Assembly (NCBI GenBank): GCA_031769625.1
Contig: JAUIMM010000213.1
Location: 3,775,001 to 3,839,000 of the forward strand
Source of the DNA: Taudactylus pleione
Lineage: Eukaryota > Chordata > Amphibia > Anura > Myobatrachidae
DNA: 64,000 nt
Direction of reading: 5' to 3'
Shown: one piece after another, positions 22,261 through 33,669 of the stretch
Numbering within the stretch: the first letter of the stretch is position 1
Layout: each line of letters begins with the position of its first letter
Translations under genes and position numbers: made by a program
The notes under the pieces: model-generated
Databases searched by the model: none
Told to the model about the DNA's origin: nothing
What the model saw: only the letters and a program-made list of their open reading frames with translations

Positions 22261-23642
22261 GACCCAGGAGACACATAGCCGCAGAGTCAAACAGAGCTCC
22301 TACTGGATACTGCAAGTACACTTTATCACCATTGTTATAGTGGGGGGGCAATAGTGCTACCATCCACTGATGTATTTACTGCTATCACGCCTGCTACACT
22401 ACAATGCTCAGCAACACCCTAAGCTCCAGGTTGCTCTTATATATATCTGCATACTGCTGTTACACCTGTGACATCCCTGTGTCATATGCTACTTCTTGCT
22501 CTACCTGATTCAATAAATCTAAAAACTGATTAAGCTGTACCACATGTGGACTAACTGCCACCAGCACCATCAACTAAGTTACATATTTAACACCACATGT
22601 ACCTTGGCCAAGTATATTGTATCATGGCATAGCAATCTGTCTGGAAGACTACTGTACCCAGCACGTCCGCTTGCACTTTATACTCCGCTGACGGGTTATA
22701 GGCTCAGTGCCCATATCTCTAGCACTGTGTTAATTCTATACTCTGCCAATAGTTTATGGAGTCAGAGTGTTGTCACAGACTAGTCAGCTATAAAATCCAA
22801 ATAAAATCTGGATGGTGCCATATATGACTCTCTGAAATGCACAGGTGCTTCCTACATACAGAAGCCCGGTTCTGTAAAACTAGTGGGGAAATAAAATTGG
22901 ATTTCTAAACTAGAATGGCACATCTGAGCTTCTACAGGAAGAAAGTGCTCATACTATCCATGCAGCACTCTGTAGATTCAGGATTGTCCACTCTTCCCTC
23001 ATAGTTAAGAATGTGGGCCTGTTGAGTTAGAGGGCCAGTTTTACTGTAATGAAAAAAAATATATAAAGACTTGGTAGACAAGGTGGCAGGGGGCTTCACA
23101 GTTATGACGGCAGGTACTCAAACAAGTAAAGTTGTCACCAAAAGGGGGCAATGGGAAAATATTAGACCTGGTGCACAGTTGGATGTAAATCAGTCATGTG
23201 TTTCTCCTGAATTAAATGCATTGAAAAAAATACACTATTTGCTGGTTTCCGGGTTGTAGGCATCACACCCACACCCTGCTGTATGTCTATGCTTAGCTTG
23301 CTACTAGTTGTTATCATCGGTGCACACTTTCACGTACCCAACACTGGGTGCAAATGGTATGCTATGTTTAGAAATGGAAAAACAAGACTAATTTTCATAC
23401 CTGTCATCTGGGAGGTAGAAGAGCCAGGTGTTAAAAGAAGTGCTTGAATTGATGATGCCTTTCTCATCAGCAAGTGAGTGTAGCAGTGTACAGTATATGA
23501 TGTACTAGTTATGTCATTATGCCCTTGACCTCCCAGTGTTCACAGAGATGTATGTGGCTTGTTGACATGATTCAACTCTTTATGACTCCTGGAGAGGGCA
23601 GCCATAAAGTTGGCAACTATGGGCACATGTGCATTGTTTTTC
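22261..23642. other. Intergenic DNA, nothing recognised
   Basis: Mixed composition with short frames only (22544-22783, 23071-23259). No domain, array or terminal repeat recognised. Confidence 0.45.
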
Positions 23643-23645
23643 TAA

Positions 23646-24855
23646 GGGGCCCATTCGTTAAAACATAATTATCAATTGTGATAATTATGGTTTGAACTTG
23701 CTGCGAGTTCAAACAAAGTTTGGGAGGCATTCCTCATGCCTCCTGCCCTAGACTATCACTTCTGAAAATCTGCTGTTTCTACAAAGTGAGTTTTTTGGAA
23801 GTGACAGACTTGTCTCCTGCTCCTCCAGTCTTCCTTTCATTTTCACTTCCTGTCTTCAAACTGCGCATGAGCAGCATGAAGACAGGCTGTGAAGATTCCT
23901 TGAAGACCAGAGAAGCAGATTAAAGGTGAGAGGGACCGTCCAGGGAGCTGACACCCACCACCTATACGAAGACTCCTCTCATGCATTGGTGTGTGCAGTG
24001 GAGTCAGGAGGAGGGACCGGAAAGGGAGATGTAGTCAGGAAGCCGGCAGTCAAAATGCCGACTGCTGAAATCCCGAAGTGGAATCCCGTCATGGGACTAA
24101 AGACAGGCGTCTAAATACCGACTCCTATCATTTGCCCCACACCGAAATCCCGACTCCTGGCATACCGAACGTAGGTAAGCCGGGCATCGGGAGCTCTTAG
24201 CCGCAGGGGGGAGGGTTAGGTTCAGGGACTCCGGGGGGACTTAGGGTTAGGCACCCCCCCTGGGAGGGTTAGGCTAGGGGAAGGGGGGTTAGGGTTAGGC
24301 AACACCGGGAGGAGGTTAGGGTTAAGCAGCCCTCCTGGGAGGGATAGGGTACCCCAGGGGGGAGGTTAGGGTTAGGTACCACTAAGGGAGGGTTAGGAAG
24401 GAGAGGGTTAGGATACTTACTTACCTTAGACGGGATCTTCATCTGCCGGCCTTCTGGTGTCTGGATTTCATCCGGCATAGATCCGGCGGTGTTACATACT
24501 GAATCCCTGGGAGGGAGCTGGCAGCCACAGGCAACTAGAGCACTGCAGGGAGAGGATCTGAAAGATCCCTCTGCAGCACAAGCTGCTGTGTAAACGGCAG
24601 CTTGTGAATACTATTGGGAGCTGAACGCCATCTCAGGATGGCACAATGTACACCAGCAATTTCCAAAAATCTGCAATTTTTGGAAGTTGATGAATACACT
24701 AATTTCTACATTCCCATACTAAAGTATGGGGAGTGTGGAAATTAACGCAGCTGGACTGTAACCAGGAGATATCAGTGAATAGCAGTGATATTTTAAATTT
24801 AGTTAAATAAGTAAAAAGTGTTAAAACCTTAGTTTAGTTATGCTGAATAGGCCCC
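23646..24855. mobile_element. TIR element with TAA duplication (Harbinger-like)
   Basis: Left end GGGGCCCATTCGTTAAA and right end GTTATGCTGAATAGGCCCC, flanked by TAA at 23643-23645 and 24856-24858. The TWA-type 3-bp duplication fits PIF/Harbinger. No transposase. The unit is enlarged by the minisatellite element at 24024-24507. A related but 5'-incomplete copy lies at 52255-53028. Confidence 0.7.
24024..24507 (+). mobile_element. Telomere-like minisatellite element, copy T2
   Basis: Starts GGGAGATGTAGTCAGG and ends TTACATACTGAATCCC, which corresponds to the end of copy T4. The array at about 24205-24415 uses GGTTAGGGTTAGGCACC-type units separated by G-runs. Nested in the TAA-flanked element. 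I could not find a target duplication. Confidence 0.6.
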
Positions 24856-24894
24856 TAAATGTGAGCAGAGTGAATCATGAAAGGCTTAGTAAGC

Positions 24895-25208
24895 ACCACA
24901 AGGGGGTTAGGGTTAGGCTGCAGGGGCAGGGTTAGCTTTAGGCACCACTGGGGGGGTAGGGTTAGGCACTAAGGGGGGAGGGTTAGGTTCAGACACCAAT
25001 GGGGGACAGTTAGGTTTAGGCACTAACTGGGAGGATTAGGGTGCGGGGTAGGGAGGGTTTGGGTTAGGATGCAGGAACAAAGGGTTAGGGGGTGAAGAGG
25101 GAGGGTTAGCATAATTACGGGGCCGCTGTCGAGATACTGAGCATCGTGATGCTGTTGTCTGTATTTTGACAGCTGGCATCCCGACTGACAGTCTCCCATG
25201 CCCAACCC
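24895..25208 (+). mobile_element. Telomere-like minisatellite element, copy T3 (5' truncated)
   Basis: Begins within the array (GGGGGTTAGGGTTAGGCTGC) and runs to the family 3' end, CCCGACTGACAGTCTCCC and then CCAACCC. The head block seen in T1, T2 and T4 is missing. Same orientation as the other three copies. Confidence 0.6.
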
Positions 25209-25593
25209 GTATCATCACCCTTCTGCCTAAAATGGCCATCAGTCTTGAGGATGACCAGCAAACTTTATTGCACCAGGGTTCCACAGTAAAAGCAATGACA
25301 ATCTACGTTCACATGGATGTTCTATTTTTTATCTTCTAGTGTTTCAGAGGTTTTTTAAGTATTTGTAAAAAGCTTGATTGAGCATTTTTTTTTATTTTTG
25401 TAGTTTTCTAATATTTTGAATGAGTGTTTTTAAATGTATTCAAAGAAGATTAAATAAAAATAGGAATGCACAGTAAGAAAAAAAATGCTTGTGTTTTTTT
25501 GCACTTTTTTCTATCTATATAATTATATAGAAGTGTTTTCATGCTTCAACACAGCATGGTATTATACAGTTCCATTTGTCTTTTTTTCTGGAC
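25209..25593. other. AT-rich spacer
   Basis: Runs of T and A, no gene or repeat end recognised. Confidence 0.45.
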
Positions 25594-25596
25594 AAT

Positions 25597-26053
25597 GGGC
25601 CTAATTCAGCAGTGTTCGGGAATCTGTGCAGGCGCTAGACACGTTCTGCGCATGTGCAGAATGGGCCTGCGAGGCCGCACACAAACTGGCAGCAGACTGT
25701 CAGTGATTGGGGGCCGCCCTGGGCGGGGAGGGGGCGGCGATGCCCTAAGTTTCTCGAAACGGAGGCATGTCGCCGCAGTTGAGGGGGAGGGAAGAGTCCA
25801 AGATCTCCGTTGGCTGGTGCAGATTTCCTGGCCTACTGCTCTAATCTGTGGTGGCCGGCTGTGGGATCCCATGGGTCATGCAGTCGGCCGGTGGTCCGCA
25901 GAGTATACGATGCTGTATTGGACAACGCAGCTCGGATGCATATTGCAGCAAGAGGCGTGATGTCTCCTGCTGCATTACCATAATTGCCAAGATGGCAATT
26001 GCGAGATTGCCTGCGTGCAGCTTTGCATTTGCGGTCCTTCCTGAATCAGGCGC
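25597..26053. mobile_element. MITE with GGGCC ends, family B
   Basis: Left end GGGCCTAATTCAGCAGTG, right end TTCCTGAATCAGGCGC, with 3-bp duplication AAT (25594-25596, 26054-26056). The interior has a CGCAGGCGCT-like region and a TGACAGTCTGCTGCC-type block shared with 43459 and, inverted, with 48240-48713. No transposase; the overlapping frames on both strands are non-coding. Confidence 0.75.
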
Positions 26054-26250
26054 AATGTCTTGTGTCCTGCAAGCAGAACCATCAAGGGGTTGGGGTGCAG
26101 GTACAGAATACCCAATCCTGGGCCTCTGTAGTAGCCTGTCAGAGCAGGGGAGGCATAACCATGCCCCCACTGCTATGCTGCAATCATGTCCCCTCTCCTG
26201 TGCCCACACCATAGTTATGTTTGCTAGGTGCATTGCCACACTCAGCAGCC

Positions 26251-26268
26251 CCCCCCCCCCCCCCCCAA
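26251..26268 (+). repeat. Poly-C run
   Basis: An uninterrupted run of about 18 C at the start of a GC-rich stretch. A second one occurs at 30404-30422. Confidence 0.9.
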
Positions 26269-26360
26269 TGCCCTGGCCCGCCCAAAATCTCAGAGGCCCC
26301 GATTGCAGGTACCTAGGATCATCTTGAGGGCTGATCACTAGTTTAGTAATATTGTATATT

Positions 26361-26848
26361 GGTCCTGATTTTTAGAGCTGTATGCTGTTGCCACTACAGC
26401 TGTATTCCCGTATGCAGCTGCTGTGTGAAAATATGCAAATGTCACAGGGATACGTATTGAGATGGCCACCAGCGTCTTTGCAAATCCAAGCATATGCGTG
26501 CAGTATCGGTCACAAATCTTTAAATGTTGGCAGTCCTGAATATCTCTATGGTCACACAGAATGGTGAACTGAGAAACCGGAGCCATGCTTCCTGCATACG
26601 GGACCGCTGATGCAGGATGTGACTGCTTACAAAGCGGTTGTAACGTACCTGTGTTTTTAGCAGACACTCCCAGTTACACCCTCAAATGCCCTCTGACTGT
26701 CAATCACACTATGAAAAAGTACTCCCTGCGAGCGACTATGGTAAGGTACTTCGACGCATTCGCAGTGAGACTCAGACGCATGCAGAGATGCCCGATGATT
26801 GTTCACCTGCAAAAGCAACGGCATTGCATACATCTCTGAATCAGGACC
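26361..26848. mobile_element. MITE with GGTCC ends
   Basis: Left end GGTCCTGATTTTTAGAG, right end TCTCTGAATCAGGACC. Flanks are ATT and ACT, a 3-bp duplication with one mismatch at best. The interior carries GCATATGC / GCATAC inverted motifs. Ends similar to the GGGCC group but the interior is different. Confidence 0.6.
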
Positions 26849-27306
26849 ACTGTAAGGTTAAGAAGATGTAAAGACATCGATACTTGGAGAATACTGCTCT
26901 CCGTGCTTCATGCTTGTCAGTAATTTGAACAAAATAAACCACCTGTTTAATGATTGCTTTAATGTTAAGAAATTGTACTTTAAAAATGGATATTAATACA
27001 TTAACATGATTGAAACTGATTTGCATGCAACTGTGTATATAAGCAATCTGGCAAGCCGACTTCTGGATATAAATCAGGACATCTCCGCCCAAAACATCCC
27101 ACTCCTCTGTTCACTATGACTCACATTTGATTACTTTAATATATACTTTAATTAGGCCTACTTGCATAGCAACTGGAATCCAATTCAGAAGCACTGAAAA
27201 ATAAAAGCTCACTGAACACATGCAATTAACCATAGTGGAGATGGACACAGCTGCTGAGAAGAGGATGGTTTTATTTGCTTATGTTTTCTAAGAAATTAAA
27301 AGAAAT
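26849..27306. other. AT-rich spacer
   Basis: No feature recognised. Confidence 0.45.
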
Positions 27307-28244
27307 TAAGGGCCGTATTCAATTAGCCGCAATAATTTTGCAGCCGTTGGCGGAATGTACTTTTCACCAACTTAACGTATTTTGGAGGCGAAAACTTTTT
27401 GTGCGCGGCCCTGCTTTTCGCCCTATTCAATTCCAAAGGATGCGAAAACGGGACCCGGCAAGACGCAAATAGCCGAAAAGTGCTTCCAGATTTGGGGAAA
27501 TAAACCTGGCACCCCGCAAAAGATGCACTAACATTGGGGATCAATCTAGATGCCCCCGAATAGCCCTGCTGAAGGTATTTAGGATACTTAAATGCTCTCA
27601 ATAGCTGCTAATTAGCGTCTTTGCCCAAGTGGTGAAGAATAGCATTTAGCAGGTTTTTTTGGTGAAAATAACTAGTTCCAGCAAATTTGGGGTACATGAA
27701 AATGGGTGCAAGCATGGGTAAAAATCGCAAAAGTTAAGTACCTTCAGCAAGCACCAGCAATAAACAAAAAACACCTCCCCCATACTTGCAGACCCCCCAG
27801 AAGCTTATTTAGCTAGTTTTTTTTTTTCCAACATATTTTTATTAAGGTACATTACAATGAAAATACATGGAAATGGCAAAGCATTAATGACCTCATAACA
27901 AATACATCTTTGTCAATATAAAGTTGGTTCAAGAAGACATGTCATCTAGAGGTCATTCATATTTAGTATGTGTAAATATACTAACATTTTCCAAAATATT
28001 ATATATTTAATTAGTAAAAATTATAATATGAATAGAGATTTATAACTCTATCTCAATCAGACAGTGTTGAAAAAAAAAATAGAATAAAAATATAACAACG
28101 TCAACCTGGGCTCATCTACGCCAGAGGTCGTCGATCCATCCATGAGATGAGGAAGAGATAAGATAACAAATAGAGAGAGAAAAAGGGAAGTAGCAGGTGT
28201 TTGGCTGTGGTATAAAAACAGACGGATTAAATGGTGATGGGAGT

Positions 28245-28861
28245 TTACTTAACTAACAATTGATAGGAATACCAGTATGTGAATTGAAAACACTGTTGCA
28301 TTGCCATATTAGTTGAGGAGGGTAGTCTTTGAATGTATTTGCCCCAGCATTGGAAAAGCGCAGGGGTTAGAGTTTCCATGTCTAAGGATGCCTCCAGCCA
28401 ATCCATATTAAACAGAAAGAGTAGTCTAGAAGTGGCCATACAAACAGTTGGTGGTGAATCATGAATCCACTGTTGCAGGATGGCTTTCCGACCCACTGCT
28501 GATAGGATCACTGTAAGTTTTTTTTATCAAATTTCGGAATCTCGAGTTGGTCAGCTAAATGACCAAATAAAGCCCATGACGCAGTACATCGAAAAGGTAT
28601 GCCTAGCACCTCAGACCCATAGTGATGTAACTCACTCCAAAATTTCCTTATGTATCGACATTCCTAGAGGCAGTGCATAATATCTGCATCTGTAGTTGAG
28701 CATTTGGTGCTTGTCAACTCGTCCGATATACCCATCAAATGATGTTTTTTCGGCGACAGATATGCCCTATGTAACAGTTTATATGCCATCACTTGATATG
28801 AGCTGGCAGGAATAAGCTTTAAATTAGTTTGGAAAGTCTCTAAAATTAGATCTGGAGACAT
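28245..28861 (-). pseudogene. LINE C-terminal region, distal part
   Basis: Two minus-strand frames. The upstream one (28664-28861) reads FQTNLKLIPASSYQVMAYKL and LLHRAYLSPKKHHLMG with a Cys/His-like KCSTTDADIMHCL block; the next (28245-28511) reads GRKAILQQWIHDSPPTVCM and then LFLFNMDWLEASL. Both match the region after the RT in L1-like frog LINEs, usually ending in a Cys-rich motif and a short tail. A frame change separates them. Confidence 0.7.
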
Positions 28862-28862
28862 T

Positions 28863-29773
28863 GGGCTCTATTTATCAACATTATTTTTACAAAAATAATG
28901 TGAAAAAGGGTGTTTTCACACCCTTTTCACATTATTTTAGTGTCACCTATAGCTATTACAGGGCAATTGGAGTAGAATTCGTAAAATTCTACTCCAACCC
29001 CTAAGTATCACTTATTTTTAGTAAAGCAGATCGCATTTTCCATAATTGTAATGGGAAATGTGATCTGACCATAGTTACTAAAAATAAATGTGAAAAAAAT
29101 ATCGGGGGAAGCCCTGTGATAATAACGCCACCTGGAGGTGGCGTTATCCAGGGTCTCCCCCGGTTACCGGACTCCTGCTCTGCTCTAACGGGGAGAGCAG
29201 AGCCGGGAGTCGGTCCCTGTAATCAGCTGTGTGGTTTAAACAGACTGCAAGCTGATTACTGAAAAAAAAATAGTAAAAAAAATAATTACTTATCTGACTC
29301 CAAGGACCAGTGATCGGGCCTCCGGTGATGTCTCCCCTCCGGTCAGCTGTTCTCCCACAGTGCACTGCTGCCCGGTCATCAGGTGATCGGGCCCCAGTGC
29401 AGTATGGGAGATCACCTGACCGGAGGAATGGAGAACATCACCGGAGGCCCGGAGCATGCAGGTAAGTGTAAGTAAAAGAGAGGGGGGGTCGCGGGGGATC
29501 CGCGATCACGGGGGGCGGGGCTTAGCGCTGGGAGGGGTAGCAGCGGCAACTGGTCGGCGCATGTGCGGGCACTTAATCACGGTATTTTTTGCGAAAATAC
29601 CGTGATAAGGCTCCGAAGGGGATTAGCAGGGACAGAGCTTTATCGCAAGCTCTGTCTCTGCAAGGGATTTGTAGTAAATCCCTGTGATGTTGGCTGAATT
29701 CGCAATGCGAATTCACTCGGTAATATCACACTACAATCTGCATTACCAATGCGGATTGTAGTAAATAGAGCCC
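28863..29773. mobile_element. Palindromic MITE, GGGCTCTATTTA ends
   Basis: Left end GGGCTCTATTTATC, right end GTAAATAGAGCCC, about 911 bp. Flanks ATT and ATA suggest a 3-bp duplication with one mismatch. The interior has many self-complementary stretches (TTTTACAAAAATAATG, GTGAAAAAGGGTG and CACACCCTTTTCAC). Inserted in the LINE. Confidence 0.75.
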
Positions 29774-29958
29774 ATAGAGGGAATCTGGGAGGACCATTTA
29801 CCTAATTCCAAAATATCTGTTTCTGGATCTATTTCTGTGCGTATACGTGTGTATATCGTTGAGCTGGAATATGCAGTGGTGCGTGTGAGAGAGTCTAAGG
29901 GGTTTACATAATCCTGCTCATTTAATTGAGAAAGGACAGAATGTAGATAATGGGTAGC

Positions 29959-30501
29959 TTAGTAGTAAGAGAATTTGTGTTGGGGTCCGAGTCTATATTT
30001 TTCCATGGCTTCATTGAAGGTGAGGGGGAGGTGTGAGTCATTTAAGAGCATGCGTAGATTTAGGATTCCAGAAGAGCGCCAAGTGGTAAAGGGCAATGAT
30101 GTCTCGCCTTTCTGGAAGTCTAGATTGCCAATAAAGGGTAACTTTAAAGAATGGAATTGCTTTAGTTTGAGTAGTTTTGTAGAGGATTGCCAAACCTGAA
30201 TGATAGATGTGAGGAGAGGGTTATCTAGATTAGGTGGCTGTAATCTCGACAACCGCATATGTAGTATACAGCTAAGAGAGAGAGGAGCACGTAACTGGGA
30301 CTCTAACCTGACATCTGCATATATATTGTTTTCAGTGATCCAATCTTTGGCGAAGCGTAGAAGACAAGCTAGATTGTACTGTCTAATATTCGGCAGATTC
30401 ACACCCCCCCCCCCCCCCCCCCTTGGTACGGTTTGAGACAGGTTTTTTTTGGCTAATTCTAGGTCTTTTATTATTCCAGATGAAGTTAGAGACAGTAGCA
30501 T
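29959..30501 (-). pseudogene. LINE post-RT region
   Basis: A 180-residue minus-strand frame with GGGVNLPNIRQYNLACLLRF and AKDWI, the conserved block following the RT in L1/Tx1-like LINEs, then a RAPLSLSCILH-type stretch. It begins just after the poly-C run (30404-30422), whose Gly repeats replace the natural sequence, and continues the frame of the LINE beyond the hAT MITE at 30554. Confidence 0.75.
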
Positions 30502-30553
30502 TAAGTAAAGATAAATCTGACTTCGTAAGTAGAAGAGGAGTCATCTGCAGAAC

Positions 30554-30891
30554 CAGGGCCAGGTTAACAATGGGGCGGATGGAGCTACAGCTCCAGGCCT
30601 CCAGATAAAAATAGGCCCATCAACATGACAGAATGATTACCAGCTGCCTAACTAGCCAAAAATTTTAAGTATTTAAATAGTTTTGTTTTAGTCCCCTGCC
30701 TAAAAAATAAATTATGCCATTTTTCCATTTCAATGTAGTTAGGGAGACATAGTGTTCATAGTGTAGGGGGTGTACCCACCAAGGTGACTCTGAACACACT
30801 CACACAGCACCGATCACAGCTCTTCCCCTTCTCAGTATAGGCCTTTGAACATTTTTAGCTCCAGGCCCATGTGGGCCTTAATCCGGCCCTG
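30554..30891. mobile_element. Non-autonomous hAT element (CAGGGCC ends)
   Basis: Ends CAGGGCCAGGTTAACAATGG and TTAATCCGGCCCTG, with a perfect 8-bp duplication TGCAGAAC (30546-30553 and 30892-30899), diagnostic of hAT. 338 bp, no coding. Contains paired GCTCCAGGCC blocks. A relative starts at 53750. Confidence 0.9.
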
Positions 30892-30899
30892 TGCAGAAC

Positions 30900-32839
30900 A
30901 TACAGCAGTTTCGGGAAACAAGCCATTTTAAATAAGTTACAGCGCCCCAACAGGTTAATAGGTAGATTTTGCCACAAATTAAGTTCGGTTTTTATTTTGC
31001 GAATGATTGGATCAACATTTAGGGTATATAAATGAGGCAAGTGGGAAGGAATTGCCACCCCCAGATAAGTAAGGTGGTTGTTTGCCCACTGAAAAGGAAA
31101 TGTTCCACTCCATCCCCTCTCCACCTGTCTAAATATGGCCAGAGATTCTGATTTTTGAAAGTGAATGGAAAAGCCAGCAAAGGAGGAGAACCTATTTATG
31201 GCATATATTAAATGAGGAATGGATTGTCTGGGGTTGGACGTAAATATGAGGAGATCGCCTGCAGATGCTGTGATACGTATCTCTCGGTCACCAATTCTAA
31301 TACCAGTAAATCTAGGCAATTGCATGATATTTCAAATAAAGGGTTCCAAGGCCAGGTTAAAGAGGAGGGGTGAGAGAGGGCACCCCTGTCTAGTGCCTCT
31401 TTCAAGGTGAAATGGAGAGGTCATGTTATTCACCACTATTTGGGCAGTGGGTGTATCGTAGAGGGTCTTTACTAAATTACAGAATGTGATACCAAAACGT
31501 TGATGATGTAGCACTCTATTGAGATGGGACCATGCTATTTTATCAAATGCTTTCCCTGTGTCTAAATTAATGAGTATGTTATCCACAGCTTTTTGCATAT
31601 GAGTATATGTTATTGCGGCAATAGCGGCTCGTATTCCCTGTACCGATTGCCTAGTCTTAATAAATCCTAGCTGTGCAGGGGAAATTAGTAGGGGCAGGCA
31701 AGCCTGTAGGCGATTAGCCATCAATTTAGTTAAGATTTTAAAGTCTTGGTTTAGCAGGGAGATGGGGCGGTATGACCCTACCAGGGTTGGATCTTTGCCA
31801 GGTTTCGCTAATACAATGATTGTAGCTTCAATAAATTTAAGAGGGGTCTCTTTAGTGGTAAGAGCTTGGTTATAGAGATTTGTCAGCACTGGGGTTAGTT
31901 CATCCCGAAGCATCTTATAAAACTCTGCTCCAAAGCCATCAGGGCCAGGGCTTTTGTTATTTGGGAGGGATTTAATAGTGTCAAGTACCTCTTTTTCCGT
32001 GATTGGGTCGTCTAGGGATTCTCTCTCCTCCTGAGACAGTTCAGGAACACAGGCTTCCTTCAAGAAGGAGTGTCCCTCGTTAATATCATCCGGGCCCCTG
32101 GTGTATAGTGATTTGTAAAAGCGTGCAAATTCAGCGCAGATATCAGTCGGAGTGGTAAGGATATTATTTAAATTCTTTATGGCGCTTACCCAGGTCTAGG
32201 TGTGTGGGTCTTTAATAAGATTGGCCAGTATCTTCCCTGATTTGTTTCCCCATCTGTGGAATTTATTCCTCTGATAATCATGTTTGGTTTGGGCCTGTTC
32301 AGTGAGAAAGTTGTCATATATCTGTCTAGCAGAGAGATAAGCCTCCCTGTGTGTAGGAATATCAGATCGTTTAGAGGTTCGATAAGCTGCTGTAAGTGTG
32401 GAGCTCAGCTCTTGCAGACGGGAAGTGAAGTGTTTACGTTTGGAATGGATGTATGAAATGACATGTCCCCTGAGGACGGCTTTGGAAGCCCCCCAGAATA
32501 CCGGCATGTCCGCTGCATGTGATGAATTATCATTAACGTAAGTCAGCCATATATGTTTAAGAAATAGATAAAAGTCTTGGGATTTATTAAGGTATGCAGG
32601 GAAATGCCAGCACCTGTAGAAGTGCCGGGGCAGGGTTTATTGGATAGTCCTAACTATCGGGGCATGATCTGATATGATAATATTCTTAATGGATGTATTA
32701 GTGACTTTATAGCCAAACACCTCTTCTATAAACAGATAGTCAATACAAGAGTGGGTGGAGTGCAGATGAGAATAAAAAGAGTAGTCTCTTTGAAGTGGGT
32801 GAAGTATACGCCATGGGTCCAGTATGTCTAATTGTGTAC
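30900..32839 (-). pseudogene. LINE ORF2: endonuclease end and reverse transcriptase
   Basis: Read leftwards in one frame. The first readable block, IKNIIISDHAPIVRT (near 32690), is the C-terminal SDHAP motif of the APE-type endonuclease. RT follows: NKSPGPDGFGAEFYK, PISLLNQDFKILTKLMANRL, NLDTGKAFDKI (motif A), and RGTRQGCPLSPLLF (motif B, about 31370). The catalytic box reads TASAGDLLIF where the family has YADD, so one catalytic Asp is lost. In-frame stops occur at 32196-32198 and 31332-31334. The protein would nick DNA and prime reverse transcription; this copy cannot. Confidence 0.85.
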
Positions 32840-33422
32840 ATTTAGCTAGTTTTTAAGTTTGTACCCCGACTTTGATTTTTTTTTCGCCCCCTTTTTCAAA
32901 GTCATTTTTGGGTTGTTAATTTTTTTTTTTTAGGATTTTTTTTTACGCAGTTATGCTTTGGGGGGCTGTCCCAAGGGTGCTGAGTGGTTTTCCATTGTTT
33001 GAACCCCAAAACCGCAATTCTGCACTTTTTTTCACCACCTATTCATAGGCAAATCTTTTTCGCTTATTACATTGCATTGCGTTTTTGCGTCCACGAAAAG
33101 TATTTGGAATTGAATACGACGATACGTTTCCGCCTGGCGAAATGATGTCATCGGCGAAACTTTTTCACCGCAAACAGCTTTTTGCGTCTAATTGAATACG
33201 GCCCTAAGTAACAAAACCAATCTGTAGTATAAATATATGTATAAGTCTTTTTCTGCATTTATTTTGAGCATAATTTGGAAAGCAAGGGTTTACTGGATTT
33301 TTTTCTATTATAAAATGTATGAAGCATCTAAATGGGTTATTGCATGCCATAGTAATTTTACATTATCTCTAGTGGGTTAAATGCATAATGCAGATTATCC
33401 AGTTTACATTTGCCTTTGGCAT

Positions 33423-33665
33423 GGGCCAAATGTAATAGGGTGAGAGTTTAGAAAATGTGAGAGCTTTCTCACACTTTTTAAACTCAACCAATGTAATAGA
33501 GTCGGAGAACATGTAAACTCGCATGTTGTAGGCTAACTCTCGCAATTTAAACTCTCATCCAGATGTTTTCCCATTTTGAAAATACAACTTGACCATTGTA
33601 ATAGTTTGAGAGCTTACTGCTAACCTCTCACATTTTCTATACTCTCACCCTATTACATTTGGCCC
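33423..33665. mobile_element. Palindromic MITE, GGGCCAAATGTAATAG ends
   Basis: Left end GGGCCAAATGTAATAGGGTG, right end CACCCTATTACATTTGGCCC, near-perfect over 20 bp. Interior repeats GTTTAGAAAATGTGAGAG in inverted form. 243 bp. No clear target duplication. Confidence 0.8.
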
Positions 33666-33669
33666 CTGA

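Larger units (their letters stand above)
27822..32839 (-). mobile_element. 5'-truncated L1/Tx1-group LINE
   Basis: Minus strand. The poly(A) tail appears as the T-run at 27817-27827, and the 15-bp target duplication ATTTAGCTAGTTTTT is perfect (27807-27821 and 32840-32854), so both borders are secure. It retains the end of the endonuclease, the RT and the C-terminal region. Two later insertions sit in it (28863-29773 and 30554-30891). About 3.8 kb of LINE sequence remains once these are removed. Confidence 0.9.
27310..33204. mobile_element. TIR element with TAA duplication, host of nested insertions
   Basis: The terminal repeats GGGCCGTATTCAATTAG and CTAATTGAATACGGCCC are perfect over 17 bp and flanked by TAA (27307-27309, 33205-33207). 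Without the LINE inside, the unit is about 0.86 kb with no coding sequence, so non-autonomous and Harbinger-like. A related element with GGCCCGTATTCAATTTGAG ends is at 36947-38149. Confidence 0.85.

Noticed and set aside
25841..26338. Overlapping 159- and 165-residue frames on opposite strands
   Set aside because: Both arise from the MITE at 25597-26053 and the poly-C flank; no recognisable protein.
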